From: Flexithrix dorotheae DSM 6795
Lineage (GTDB): Bacteria; Bacteroidota; Bacteroidia; Cytophagales; Flammeovirgaceae
Length of the DNA: 64,000 nucleotides
Assembly (NCBI RefSeq): GCF_000379765.1
Contig: NZ_KB903432.1
Location: forward strand, 427 to 64,426
Reading direction: 5' to 3'
Each line of letters opens with the position of its first letter. Position 1 is the first letter of the stretch. The notes beneath the pieces were generated by a model. It was not told where the DNA came from. It saw nothing but the letters and a program-made list of their open reading frames with translations, and made no database searches. Below, piece by piece: positions 46,715-55,514 of the stretch. The translations under genes and the position numbers were made by a program.

Positions 46715-47119
46715 ATGAAAGTCATGAAAAACGAAATATTATTTGTTTATAATTCGAATAAACAGGAGGATAAAAAAGCACTTGGGTATGTAAAAAGTAT
46801 GCAACATCACAAAGTGAAGGAGTTTGATGTTCAAAAAGACATTTTCACCGAGCTTCAACTGATTGAAATCGCTCAAAAGCTTAGAGCATCTCCAGAGATT
46901 CTTATGGACAAAAAAGCTGATCTTTTTAGGGAAAAATTTAAAAAGAAAAATTTATCCTTTAGTGACGTTCCAACTGTACTGAGGGAAAATCCTGACTTAA
47001 TCTGTACCCCAATCTTAATTTATCATGACAGAGCCAAATTATTAGATTCTGCTTATGAATTAATAAAAGACGATATGGTTGATAAGCAGATTAAAGTAAA
47101 AAAAGGATCATATTATTAA
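46715..47119 (+). CDS. ArsC/Spx-like thioredoxin-fold protein lacking the catalytic Cys
   Basis: 134 aa. The layout follows the ArsC/Spx family: a beta-strand ILFVYNSNKQEDKKALGYVK at the N-terminus where arsenate reductases have C-x5-R, a central helix bundle with KKADLFREKFKKKNLS, and a C-terminal LICTPILIYHDRAKLLDSAY, which corresponds to the family's conserved RPI-type strand. The active-site Cys is absent (YNSNKQEDK), so arsenate reduction is unlikely. Relatives of this kind occur widely in Bacteroidota without assigned function. It is followed by a bidirectional terminator hairpin. Confidence 0.65.
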   Translation: MKVMKNEILFVYNSNKQEDKKALGYVKSMQHHKVKEFDVQKDIFTELQLIEIAQKLRASPEILMDKKADLFREKFKKKNLSFSDVPTVLRENPDLICTPILIYHDRAKLLDSAYELIKDDMVDKQIKVKKGSYY

Positions 47120-47149
47120 GCCGGAGTGATAACCATTTCTAACTAGGTA

Positions 47150-47177
47150 TTTATGGTAATCAACTGATTACCATAAA
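47150..47177. terminator. Bidirectional terminator hairpin between convergent genes
   Basis: A perfect 13-bp stem (TTTATGGTAATCA and its complement) with a 2-nt loop. It lies between the rightward ArsC-like gene and the leftward DUF1501 gene. The stem alone could also form a tight cruciform. The position midway between converging genes supports a terminator role in both directions. Confidence 0.7.
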
Positions 47178-47212
47178 CCACTAACTTACTTTTTAATTTA
47201 GCTTCTGTGGCC

Positions 47213-48673
47213 TTAGTTACAAACCTTGGAAATAACTTTTCCATGTACATCGGTTAGCCTGAAATCTCTGCCCTGAAAAGCATAAGTAAGTTTTTCGTGA
47301 TTGAGGCCCAAAAGGTGCAATATGGTGGCTTGGAAATCATGCACATGAGTCCGGTCTTTAATGCCCATAAAACCCAATTCATCCGTTTCCCCAATGGAAA
47401 CTCCCGGTTTTGTGCCTCCTCCTGCCATCCACATGGTAAAGGCATCCGGATGATGATCTCTGCCATCATAGCCTTTACCTGTACGGGCTTCCATCATGGG
47501 GGTTCTTCCAAATTCCCCTCCCCAAACAACCAGTGTTTCTTCCAGTAATCCTCTTTGCTTAAGGTCTTTCAAAAGTGCCGATATTGGCTTATCTATAGCT
47601 GTGCAAGCCCTTTTTAGACCAGACCCAACCCCGTTGCCCGGGCCCACTCCATGGGTATCCCATCTTCTGTCAAATAACTGAACAAACCTCACTCCTTTCT
47701 CCACCAGTCTTCTGGCCAAAAGGCAATTATTGGCAAATGATTCTTTCCCTGGCTCTGTGCCATACAATTCGTGAATCCATTCCGGTTCATCTTTAATATC
47801 CATTACTTCCGGAACTGAAGTCTGCATCTTAAAAGCCAGTTCGTATTGGGAAATTCGGGTTAAAATTTCCGGGTCCCTGCTCTCCTGATACTCCAACTCA
47901 TTTATTTTATTGATTACATTCACAGATTCCTGTCTGAGCATACTATCCACCCCGATAGGATTATCCAGAAAAAGCACCGGCTCACCAATAGACCGACACT
48001 GCACTCCCTGGTAAACTGTGGGAAGAAATCCGCTTCCCCAAATGCTTTTCCCTGCGCTGGGCACTGACCCTGAAACCAACACAATGAAAGCGGGCAAATT
48101 ATCATTCTCTGAACCCAAACCATAAGTAACCCAACTGCCCATAGCCGGCCTTCCTAATCTGGGAGAACCTGTTTGCATTAATAATTGAGCCGGGGCATGA
48201 TTAAATTCTTCGGTGTACATGGCTTTTAAAAAAGCTACTTCATCCACCATTTTGGAAAATTCAGGTAGATAATTGGAAACCATGGCTCCCGATTGTCCAT
48301 ACTGTTGGAAAGTAGCTTGCGGACCAAGAATTTTGGGCTGCCCTTTGATAAAGGCAAATCTCTTTCCTTCCAGCAAAGATGGAGGACAAATTTTCCCATC
48401 CAGCTTAGCCAGTTCAGGTTTGTAATCGAAAAGTTCTAACTGTGATGGTGCTCCGGCCATGTGGAGGAAAATCACATTTTTGGCTTTAGCCGGATAGTGT
48501 GGACCACTCAATTCCCCAACTTTAGTGGAGGATTTGCCAAACACACTTCCAGCCAAAATCTGATTGAATGCTATGGCGCCCATCCCAGACATACAAGATT
48601 TCAGGAAATGCCTCCTGGTATTGTAAGCAGCCCTTTTCAAATTGGCTTCTGTATTTAAATCAATTTTTTTCAT
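47213..48673 (-). CDS. DUF1501 family Tat-exported protein
   Basis: 486 aa with a Tat signal (NTRRHFLKSCMSGMGAIAF). The DUF1501 fold is an alkaline-phosphatase/sulfatase relative. Visible signatures are KNVIFLHMAGAPSQLELFD, GSWVTYGLGSENDNLPAFIV, ARRLVEKGVRFVQLFDRRWD, VVWGGEFGRTPMMEARTGKG and DHHPDAFTMWMAGGG. These retain the metal-site His and Asp residues but not a sulfatase formylglycine motif. It lies 88 bp downstream of the PSD1 cytochrome gene, with which it almost always pairs in Planctomycetes and Bacteroidota. The pair is thought to handle polysaccharide or other organic substrates, but no reaction is established. Confidence 0.92.
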   Translation of the reverse strand: MKKIDLNTEANLKRAAYNTRRHFLKSCMSGMGAIAFNQILAGSVFGKSSTKVGELSGPHYPAKAKNVIFLHMAGAPSQLELFDYKPELAKLDGKICPPSLLEGKRFAFIKGQPKILGPQATFQQYGQSGAMVSNYLPEFSKMVDEVAFLKAMYTEEFNHAPAQLLMQTGSPRLGRPAMGSWVTYGLGSENDNLPAFIVLVSGSVPSAGKSIWGSGFLPTVYQGVQCRSIGEPVLFLDNPIGVDSMLRQESVNVINKINELEYQESRDPEILTRISQYELAFKMQTSVPEVMDIKDEPEWIHELYGTEPGKESFANNCLLARRLVEKGVRFVQLFDRRWDTHGVGPGNGVGSGLKRACTAIDKPISALLKDLKQRGLLEETLVVWGGEFGRTPMMEARTGKGYDGRDHHPDAFTMWMAGGGTKPGVSIGETDELGFMGIKDRTHVHDFQATILHLLGLNHEKLTYAFQGRDFRLTDVHGKVISKVCN

Positions 48674-48761
48674 TTCATATTTATAATAACCTCAAAAAAA
48701 TAAGCGGATTTCCACTCATTAAACCCGAAGGTTGAAATTTTTCTACCAGTTCTACCACCGG

Positions 48762-51566
48762 TTATTGCTTAGTCACAAATTCATCCAGATTCATGATGAT
48801 ATTTCCCACCATTGCCAGTGAAGCCAGTTTCAGCGAATCCGCAAAACTTTCATTTTTCTTTTCCGACTGATAACCCATTAGCACTCCCCGCATAGTTCCC
48901 GGATTTTCCTGATAATACTTTGCTGTTTTGTGATAATATTCCTCTAAAATGGCCATTCTGGCTGAATCCGGTGGATAAATCAACGCCATTTCATAACCAC
49001 TTTTGAGCGTTTCCTTCACATCCATATTGAGTTCATGCATTTTCTGGGCAAATGCAAATGACATTTCAAAATAGATAGAATCATTCATAAGGACTAAGGC
49101 TTGTAAAGGCGTATTGGTCCGGATTCTTCTGGAAGAACAGATATTTCTGGCAGGTCCATCAAATGTCACCATAGCAGGAAAAGGATTGGTCCTTTTTCCA
49201 TGGATATAAACTGCCCTCCTGAATTTTTGCTCATCTTTATCACTATACCATTGGGAAAACAAACTCGGACCAGCATCCGGCCTTGGAGGCATAATTGGAG
49301 GGCCATACAACTCATCATTCAATAATCCGCTTATTTTTAAACTCTGATCTCTTAATTGCTCAGCAGATAGCCTAATTCTGGGACCTCGTGAAAAATATTG
49401 ATTGTATGGATCAATTTCATTTTTAAGACTGTCATTTCGGGAGGATTGTCTGTATGTTGCCGACATCACAATTTCCTTGATCAATGGTTTCAATTCCCAA
49501 TTAAAATCCTCCATAAACTTTAAAGCCAACCAGTCCAGTAAAGCGGGATGAGTAGGCTTTTCTCCCTGAGAACCGAATTCCTCCATAGTAGCGACTATTC
49601 CATAACCAAAAATTTGTTCCCAGATTCTGTTTACAAAAACCCTTGCTGTTAACGGGTTTTCCCTGCTCACCAGCCAGTTGGCCATCTCCAGCCGGTTGGT
49701 AAAATTTCGATTGGTATCACCTGCTACCAGAATGGCAGGAATTTGAGGTTTAACTTCATAGCCCGGACTTAGCCAGTTTCCTCTTTCAAACAAAAAGGTT
49801 TTTCTGGATCTTTCGGATGGTAGTTCTTTCAAAATTGGTGTAGGAACTGCCTCCAGTTTGGCCAGGGAATCCACCATCTCTTTAAATTGGGCTGAATATT
49901 GATCAATCCTGGGAGCTTTATCATGCAATTGAAACCAATCTACATGAAACAGGTGACCCGCCAATACTTTATCCGCCCGGAAATAAAAGTACAAATCATG
50001 CTTTCCGGCTTGCTCATTTATCTGAAGTTTTAAGTCATGCCAATAACTCGGGTCTTCCGGCCTGGAAACATCCCATCTATTCCATTCCCCGGTTTTCTTC
50101 ACCTCAATTGTTCCTATGGGCTGGCCTCTCAAATCATCTACATAAACATCAATAAATCCAGCAAGTTGGGTCGCCACATGAAATGTTATCGCTTCTACAT
50201 CAGTGAGATCAATATCCTCATACATCACCCAAGAGCTATCCTGAATTTGCCAAATTATATCCTGATTAGGCGGCATCAATTCAATGAATACACTTGTTTC
50301 ATCAAAAGCCTCCCCTTCAATTTTATTCATGCCCAAATAGTCTAGTAGTTCGTTTCTTTTTTCATAAAGAAACCTTCCTTTAAAAGTTTTTTCTTCTTCC
50401 AGATTCCTGGAAATCCAACTTATTAATTCATCTGCCTTTTGCTTATTTTCATTTTCATAAGTCCAGATATTTGGTTTCTCATTATAAATATCCTTATCAG
50501 CAGAATTATTGAAATAGGCCATAAACTGGTAAAATTCTTTTTGAGTAATGGGATCATAAGGATGGCTATGGCATTGTACGCAGGACATGGTTGTTCCCTG
50601 CCAGACTTCAAAAGTTGTCCCTACCCTTTCCACCACAGCTGAAACCCGGAATTCTTCATTATCAGTTCCTCCTTCATCGTTGGAAAGGGAGTTTCTATGA
50701 AATGCTGTAGCAATAAACTGACTTTCATTCGGTTTCTCCAGTAAATCACCGGCCAGTTGTTCTACGGTAAACTGATCGAAAGGCATATTGTCATTAAAAG
50801 CCCGGATTACCCAGTCTCTATATTTCCAAATTGTCCTTCGGGAATCTTTTTCATAACCTTTGGTATCTGCATATCTGGCCAGATCAAGCCACATAGAGGC
50901 CCATTTTTCACCAAGGTGTGATGAGGCCAAAAGGGAATCTATCTCTTTTTCATAAGCTTCTTCCGTAGGATTTTTTAAAAATGATTGTGCTTCTTCTGGT
51001 GAAGGTGGCATCCCGATAAGGTCAAGGTATAACCTTCTGATTAATATCTCTTTCTCAGCTTCTTCACTGGGTTTTAATTTCAAATCCTCCAGCTTTTCTC
51101 TCACAAAGAAATCAATTTCATTTTTCGCCCAATCAGGTTGACTATTAACGGGAACTTGAATATCCGGATCTGGCGGGTAATAAGCCCAGTGTTTTTCCCA
51201 TTCAGCCCCCTCATCAATCCATTCTGCTATTAATTCAATTTCCTGTTCCGTAAGCGGGGCGGATTCCTGAGGCATTCGGATTTCAGGATCGTGATGAATA
51301 AGCCGTTGGTATAATTCACTTTTTTGGTGATTTCCGGGGACAATCGCGGGAATTCCCGATTCAGTTTCACCAAAAGCATCCGCCTGGGAAATGAGACTAA
51401 ATCCTCCATTTTTCTTCACTCCACCATGGCACTTTAGGCAATGTTTATTGAAAATAGGGCGAATAGAGGCATTATAGCTGATTTTGGAAGTAAAATAAGT
51501 TTCATAAGTAAAAAAGGAAATGACAGCTAGTAATATGATCAGAATTAGAAAATTCCGTTTTTTCAT
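48762..51566 (-). CDS. PSD1 and planctomycete cytochrome C domain protein (DUF1549/DUF1553)
   Basis: 934 aa from ATG 51566; the frame is open to a TTG two codons upstream. An N-terminal membrane anchor (NFLILIILLAVISFFTY) precedes the PSC1 heme site NKHCLKCHGG (Cys43/Cys46/His47). DUF1549 follows (RRLYLDLIGMPPSPEEAQSF), including a second c-type motif SCVQCHSHPYDP, then a carbohydrate-binding-like central insert (~380-560) and DUF1553 (NPLTARVFVNRIWEQIFGYG, RLSAEQLRDQSLKISG, RRIRTNTPLQALVLMND). It is a periplasmic di-heme protein probably serving electron transfer for the DUF1501 partner encoded downstream. Confidence 0.92.
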   Translation of the reverse strand: MKKRNFLILIILLAVISFFTYETYFTSKISYNASIRPIFNKHCLKCHGGVKKNGGFSLISQADAFGETESGIPAIVPGNHQKSELYQRLIHHDPEIRMPQESAPLTEQEIELIAEWIDEGAEWEKHWAYYPPDPDIQVPVNSQPDWAKNEIDFFVREKLEDLKLKPSEEAEKEILIRRLYLDLIGMPPSPEEAQSFLKNPTEEAYEKEIDSLLASSHLGEKWASMWLDLARYADTKGYEKDSRRTIWKYRDWVIRAFNDNMPFDQFTVEQLAGDLLEKPNESQFIATAFHRNSLSNDEGGTDNEEFRVSAVVERVGTTFEVWQGTTMSCVQCHSHPYDPITQKEFYQFMAYFNNSADKDIYNEKPNIWTYENENKQKADELISWISRNLEEEKTFKGRFLYEKRNELLDYLGMNKIEGEAFDETSVFIELMPPNQDIIWQIQDSSWVMYEDIDLTDVEAITFHVATQLAGFIDVYVDDLRGQPIGTIEVKKTGEWNRWDVSRPEDPSYWHDLKLQINEQAGKHDLYFYFRADKVLAGHLFHVDWFQLHDKAPRIDQYSAQFKEMVDSLAKLEAVPTPILKELPSERSRKTFLFERGNWLSPGYEVKPQIPAILVAGDTNRNFTNRLEMANWLVSRENPLTARVFVNRIWEQIFGYGIVATMEEFGSQGEKPTHPALLDWLALKFMEDFNWELKPLIKEIVMSATYRQSSRNDSLKNEIDPYNQYFSRGPRIRLSAEQLRDQSLKISGLLNDELYGPPIMPPRPDAGPSLFSQWYSDKDEQKFRRAVYIHGKRTNPFPAMVTFDGPARNICSSRRIRTNTPLQALVLMNDSIYFEMSFAFAQKMHELNMDVKETLKSGYEMALIYPPDSARMAILEEYYHKTAKYYQENPGTMRGVLMGYQSEKKNESFADSLKLASLAMVGNIIMNLDEFVTKQ

Positions 51567-51885
51567 TTTCAATTTAATATATTTTTGTAGTCAGACTTTA
51601 TAAGAAAACCACTTTAAATATAAGCAATTATTGAGGTTAATGCAGGGAAAAATTTATGCTTTATTTTTAATTAGGAGAGAAAATGGGGAATTGATAAACT
51701 TAGGATGGTTTATTCCAATGGATAAGATTTGATACAAAATTTCAGTTACAAACTGAAAAAAATTGAATAGGCTAAAGTGGCAAACTTTAGCCAAATAAAG
51801 AGGGCTGTTTTCTGGGAAATTTCCCGGATTCAGCTAAATACTCAATCTTGTCAACTTCAGTTTAAAGTACAAGTGGACTCTTGCA
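51567..51885. other. Spacer with two small hairpins between ada-like and PSD1 genes
   Basis: 319 bp between two leftward genes. It holds a hairpin TTTCAGTT-ACA-AACTGAAA around 51740-51758 followed by more A, and a second at 51770-51792. The part near 51566 presumably contains the PSD1 promoter. Confidence 0.5.
51770..51792 (-). terminator. Hairpin downstream of ada
   Basis: A perfect 9-bp stem GGCTAAAGT/ACTTTAGCC with a 5-nt loop, about 95 bp past the ada-like stop. A second short hairpin follows. They probably end the leftward ada transcript before the PSD1 gene. The stem lacks a strong uridine run, so confidence is moderate. Confidence 0.45.
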
Positions 51886-52947
51886 CTAGTGTTTTTCTTC
51901 ATTCTTCTTCTCAAACTCCAACAACCATTTCTTTCTTTCCAATCCACCTGCATAACCCACTAATTTCCCATCTTTTCCAATTACCCTGTGGCAGGGGATT
52001 ACAATGGCAATTCTGTTGTGTCCATTGGCAGAAGCTACGGCCCTCACCGCTTTTGGTTTGTTCAAAATTTCCGCTTGTTCCTGATAACTTCTGGTTTCTC
52101 CATAGGGAATTTGCTGTAATGCTCCCCAAACTGAGTTTTGAAAAGCGGTGCCCGGTGTATGTAATTTTACTGAAAAAGCAGACCTGGTCCCGCTAAAATA
52201 TTCTTCTAATTCTTGTTTTAACTGAATAATAAATTCATTTTCTCCAACCAGAATCACTGCATTCAATCGTTTTTGCAAATCGGAAAATTCAGTTTCCAAC
52301 ATTCTTCTGTCCGTAAATTCAAGTAGGCAAATTCCCTCATCGGTGGCACAAACAAACATAGGTCCCAAAGGAGTAGTTATTCTTTGGATCAAGATTACAT
52401 TTTTGTCCTTACTGTTTTCAGGTGTTTTTCCCACCAAATTTTTAAAAGTATAACCAAATCCACTGAGGGAATCATACCCCGATTCAAAAGCTGAAGAAGT
52501 CACATTTTTACCATTTTTTAATTCCTGAAATGCTTTGTTAATTCTTGTCATTCTCTGATAAGCCTGAAAAGTGATACCATGATTTTTTTTGAACCAGCGC
52601 CTGATTTTTTCCGGACTTATCCCATGCTGCCTCAGGTGATAATCCTTAACCTTTTCCATGGGTTTAGCCTCTGTGAGTTGAAGGGCTTTTTTTACTTCCT
52701 CTGGTGGTTCATACGCATTTTGGGTAGGCTGGCAGATTTTGCAGGGCCGAAATCCATGCTGCAATAATTCTTTGGCAGAGGTATAAAAAACCACATTCTC
52801 CAACTTAGGTTTTCTGGCCCGGCAGGTTGAAATACAAAAAATTCCTGTTGTTTTTACCCCGGCATAAAATATTCCCAAATACTGGCTGTTTTTTTCTATC
52901 AATGCCCGATAATATTTTGAAATTTCCTTTTGATCTGAAATCAGCAT
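51886..52947 (-). CDS. ada: Bifunctional Ada: methyl-phosphotriester/O6-methylguanine-DNA methyltransferase and regulator
   Basis: 353 aa, the same layout and length as E. coli Ada. The zinc site uses Cys38, Cys42 (GIFCISTCRARKP), Cys69 and Cys72 (GFRPCKICQP), identical in numbering to the E. coli protein; Cys38 would accept methyl groups from phosphotriesters. An AraC-type helix-turn-helix follows (RRWFKKNHGITFQAYQRMTR, FESGYDSLSGF). The C-terminal methyltransferase has QIPYGETRSYQEQAE, RAVASANGHNRIAIVIPCHR with acceptor Cys319, then VIGKDGKLVGYAGGLERK. It repairs and senses alkylated DNA. It is a single gene with no AlkB neighbour. Confidence 0.95.
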   Translation of the reverse strand: MLISDQKEISKYYRALIEKNSQYLGIFYAGVKTTGIFCISTCRARKPKLENVVFYTSAKELLQHGFRPCKICQPTQNAYEPPEEVKKALQLTEAKPMEKVKDYHLRQHGISPEKIRRWFKKNHGITFQAYQRMTRINKAFQELKNGKNVTSSAFESGYDSLSGFGYTFKNLVGKTPENSKDKNVILIQRITTPLGPMFVCATDEGICLLEFTDRRMLETEFSDLQKRLNAVILVGENEFIIQLKQELEEYFSGTRSAFSVKLHTPGTAFQNSVWGALQQIPYGETRSYQEQAEILNKPKAVRAVASANGHNRIAIVIPCHRVIGKDGKLVGYAGGLERKKWLLEFEKKNEEKH

Positions 52948-53039
52948 GATGTTGCTTTTTTGCTAAACTATTTCCTACAAAGGAAGGGGAAAGAAAAGAC
53001 CTCAGCAACCGAAAAATGGACAAGTATTTTTTTTGTGGC

Positions 53040-53516
53040 TCATGGTAAAACCAACTCATATCTTTTTTCCACTAACCCAAAATCAGTTTGATTGGAAGAC
53101 ACATATTGATATCCATACTTTCCGTAAATATGAGCCGCTGTTTGTAACCTGGCTTCAGTAAGTAAAAAGGAGGATTTATAATTGGATTGTCGGAAAAATT
53201 CCATGAACAAATCCATTAATTTTTTACCTAATCCTATACCTCTAAACTCAGGATCGATTAAAAAATAACGGAGTTGGGCAAAATTATCTGTGTTTTTCAA
53301 GGCAATGGTTCCAACAATCTTTTCCTCATTTTCAGCTACCCAAAAGCGTTCTTTTTCAGGATCCATATTTTTATAAAATGCAGCTAAAGTTTCAGCCACA
53401 TAGAATTCGAAAGAAGAATCAAAATCATAAAACCTGCCATGCATGTAGGTCAGATAACCAATATCTCCGGCTTTATAATTTGTCCTGATGTTGATATTTT
53501 CAAGAGTCGGTTTCAT
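53040..53516 (-). CDS. GNAT family N-acetyltransferase
   Basis: 158 aa. It starts MKPTLENINIRTNYKAGDIG and has the GNAT acetyl-CoA loop (FRGIGLGKKLMDLFMEF, R-x-x-G-x-G), beta-strand 4 (FWVAENEEKIVGTIALKN) and motif B (AAHIYGKYGYQYV). It follows the MarR gene by only 4 bp. The beginning IRTNYKAGDIGYLTYMHGRF is the same segment that starts the acetyltransferase half of the widespread MarR-GNAT fused proteins. It therefore looks like the split form of that two-domain protein. The substrate is unknown. Confidence 0.88.
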   Translation of the reverse strand: MKPTLENINIRTNYKAGDIGYLTYMHGRFYDFDSSFEFYVAETLAAFYKNMDPEKERFWVAENEEKIVGTIALKNTDNFAQLRYFLIDPEFRGIGLGKKLMDLFMEFFRQSNYKSSFLLTEARLQTAAHIYGKYGYQYVSSNQTDFGLVEKRYELVLP

Positions 53517-53520
53517 TTTT

Positions 53521-53964
53521 TCACAATTTTGAATATGATCTATCCAGATATTCCGTAATCTGCTCCATGCTTTTCAAGAGATTTTCTTTTTCTCCTGTCG
53601 ATAAATTTTGAATTAATTCCCCGGTTGCCTGATTTGCCAGATGCTCTAATTCTTCCATTCTGATTTTCCCCTGTTCAGAAAGTGACAATAGAAACTGCCT
53701 TTTATCCGCTGGGGATTGTTTTTTGAGCACCTCACCGTTGGTCACAAACTTTTGAAGAATTCTGCTTAAATAACCTTCATCAATGGTAATCGCTTCCATA
53801 AGTTGTCTGGCGGTCACAGGGCCTAACCGTCTGATTTCGAAAAGTACCCGCGCTTCAGCCAAAGAATTTCCGCTGTTCAGCACACTCTGGTCCAATACTG
53901 CAATCACGTTGGTGTAAAACCTGTTGAAAGCCCGGATTTTTTCCACTACTTTATGATCTTTCAT
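53521..53964 (-). CDS. MarR-family transcriptional regulator
   Basis: 147 aa from ATG 53964; the frame can extend to a TTG at 53970. The winged helix-turn-helix is complete: SLAEARVLFEIRRLGPVTAR, QLMEAITIDEGYLSRILQKF and the wing KKQSPADKRQFLLSLSEQGK, with the conserved D-x-R of the MarR wing. The C-terminal helix mediates dimerisation. It overlaps its transcription unit with the GNAT gene (4-bp gap) and is divergent from the esterase at 54023. A 19-bp palindrome in the 58-bp spacer is the probable operator. Confidence 0.92.
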   Translation of the reverse strand: MKDHKVVEKIRAFNRFYTNVIAVLDQSVLNSGNSLAEARVLFEIRRLGPVTARQLMEAITIDEGYLSRILQKFVTNGEVLKKQSPADKRQFLLSLSEQGKIRMEELEHLANQATGELIQNLSTGEKENLLKSMEQITEYLDRSYSKL

Positions 53965-53982
53965 ATTCAAAATTGAATTATT

Positions 53983-54001
53983 TACTTGACTTTGTCAAGT
54001 A
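53983..54001. promoter_or_regulatory. Palindromic operator, probable MarR binding site
   Basis: TACTTGAC-TTT-GTCAAGTA is a perfect 8-bp inverted repeat with a 3-bp centre, 19 bp overall, the usual span for a MarR dimer. It lies between the divergent marR-like and esterase genes, 18 bp from the first start codon and 21 bp from the second, so binding could repress both. Confidence 0.75.
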
Positions 54002-54022
54002 TTAATCAGAGAATTATTACAT

Positions 54023-55216
54023 ATGATGAAATTGTTCTTTTTCCAAATGGCTTGCTTACTCATTATTGGCTCAAACTCCCTTGCGCAGGAAACCTTTGTG
54101 AGCAGTCATATTTATAACATTCAGTCCGAAATTTTGCATGAAGAAAGAACTTATGCCATCAGATTGCCGGATTCCTACGAAAATGATGAATTTTATGTGG
54201 ACAAAAAATACCCTGTCTGTGTGGTTTTAGATGCAGACTGGCTTTTTAATATTTCGGGAGAAGTGATTAGTCACATGAGCCGTGGTTCTATCGAACAAAT
54301 CCCGGAAATGATTGTAGTAGGAATTTATAATTCCAACCGCAACAGGGACATGCTCCCCTCCTACTCCATTGATACAAACGCCATTACAAATGAGATTACC
54401 TGGGTTGAAAGTGAAGGCTCAGCCAATTTCATGAAATTTATTTCAGAAGAATTATTACCAGAAATCACCAAAAAATACAGCACCAATAATTGCAACATAT
54501 TAATAGGGCATTCATTTTCCGGATTATTTACGATAAATGCCTTTGTCAATTCCCGGAATTTCCAGGGATTCATTGCCATTGATCCAAGCTTATGGTGGGA
54601 AGAAGAAATCGTGAATAAGCAAGCCAAATTCATTTTGGAAAAAAGTTCTCCCTCTGCTTCCATATTTATCGGGCAGGCCAATAATCCATTCAATCCCGGA
54701 GAAGATGTAGGCAGAAAAGGCAAAGGAATAGGAAATTTTAAAAGAACCTTATCAGATTATTCATCTGACAAGGTTCGCTATTCTTTTCAGTTTTTTGAAA
54801 AAGAAGACCATTTTTCCATTCCTTTAATCTGCCTTTACGAAGGTTTGAATTATATTTTTGATGGCTATAAATTCCCCCTCCAAACCATCACACAAACCAG
54901 TCCGGAAGCATTTCAGGAACATTACCTTAAACTTTCCAATAGATTTGGAGGGGAACTTTCACCACCGGGAAAACTACTCGATCAGGTAGGCAATTTTCTC
55001 TTAAACAGCGAACAGGAAACCGAAAAAGCCATTGCCATTTTTACTTTAAATACTGAATTTTATCCCAACTCTTATATTCCATTTCAAAGTCTGGCAGAAG
55101 CCTATTTGCAAAACAATGATACCGCACAAGCCTTAAAATATTATAAAAATGCATTGGCATTAAATCCAAGAAATGAATCGGTAAAGCAGGCTATTGAAAA
55201 TTTACAGGGGAAATAA
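54023..55216 (+). CDS. Secreted alpha/beta-hydrolase (Fes/EstD-like esterase) with TPR tail
   Basis: 397 aa with a signal peptide (FFFQMACLLIIGSNSLAQ). The esterase-D/Fes-type fold is seen in KKYPVCVVLDADWLFNIS, IPEMIVVGIYNSNRNRDMLP, the nucleophile elbow NILIGHSFSGLF (Ser164) and FFEKEDHFSIPL, which supplies the likely catalytic His. IAIDPSLWWEEE is typical of the family. The last ~110 residues hold tetratricopeptide-like helices (LAEAYLQNNDTAQALKYYKN). The substrate could be a siderophore, feruloyl or other ester. It is divergent from the MarR gene and likely under its control. Confidence 0.87.
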   Translation: MMKLFFFQMACLLIIGSNSLAQETFVSSHIYNIQSEILHEERTYAIRLPDSYENDEFYVDKKYPVCVVLDADWLFNISGEVISHMSRGSIEQIPEMIVVGIYNSNRNRDMLPSYSIDTNAITNEITWVESEGSANFMKFISEELLPEITKKYSTNNCNILIGHSFSGLFTINAFVNSRNFQGFIAIDPSLWWEEEIVNKQAKFILEKSSPSASIFIGQANNPFNPGEDVGRKGKGIGNFKRTLSDYSSDKVRYSFQFFEKEDHFSIPLICLYEGLNYIFDGYKFPLQTITQTSPEAFQEHYLKLSNRFGGELSPPGKLLDQVGNFLLNSEQETEKAIAIFTLNTEFYPNSYIPFQSLAEAYLQNNDTAQALKYYKNALALNPRNESVKQAIENLQGK

Positions 55217-55359
55217 TTTGAGAATACAATGGGGAATATTACCTTGGAAAACTTCTTACCAGCAAGGGACTTAAGACCACAGAAGTCAGGCGAACCATAT
55301 TTATCATCCTCGTTTGTAACGAAGATACTTGAAAAGGGTGATTGTATCGCCATTTTGCG

Positions 55360-55384
55360 GGAAAGTTGCAAACTTTCCTTTTTT
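55360..55384 (+). terminator. Rho-independent terminator after the esterase gene
   Basis: An 8-bp stem GGAAAGTT/AACTTTCC with a GCA loop, followed directly by six T residues. It is about 145 bp beyond the esterase stop and correctly oriented for it. Confidence 0.75.
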
Positions 55385-55443
55385 ATAAAGGTTTAACTAA
55401 TCGCTTCGCTTGATACTTAAACCAGATATTATTTTAAATTTTC

Positions 55444-55474
55444 ACTAGCGAGGGACTAAAAGTCCCTCGCTAGT
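55444..55474. repeat. Perfect 14-bp palindrome with AAA loop
   Basis: ACTAGCGAGGGACT-AAA-AGTCCCTCGCTAGT forms a flawless, GC-rich hairpin in an AT-rich spacer, 41 bp before the gamma-glutamyltransferase start. It lacks a T-tract. It may be an extragenic palindromic repeat, a terminator or a 5' leader structure. Confidence 0.75.
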
Positions 55475-55514
55475 TAAAGAGGCGAATAAACTACAACATC
55501 AAATAAAAATAAAC

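Larger units (their letters stand above)
55217..55514. other. Intergenic region with a terminator and a strong palindrome
   Basis: 298 bp between two rightward genes. It contains a terminator at 55360-55384 and a perfect 14-bp hairpin at 55444-55474. A related fragment AGCAAGGGACTTAAG near 55260 echoes part of the palindrome. There is no reading frame of note. Confidence 0.55.

Noticed and set aside
46715..47119. Arsenate reductase (arsC)
   Set aside because: The fold pattern fits, but the catalytic Cys and the C-x5-R site are missing, so the enzyme name is not justified.
51777..52196. 139-codon frame opposite ada
   Set aside because: It overlaps conserved Ada coding sequence and has no supporting features.
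53983..54001. Rho-independent terminator
   Set aside because: The palindrome has no T-tract and sits between divergent start codons, where an operator is the better explanation.
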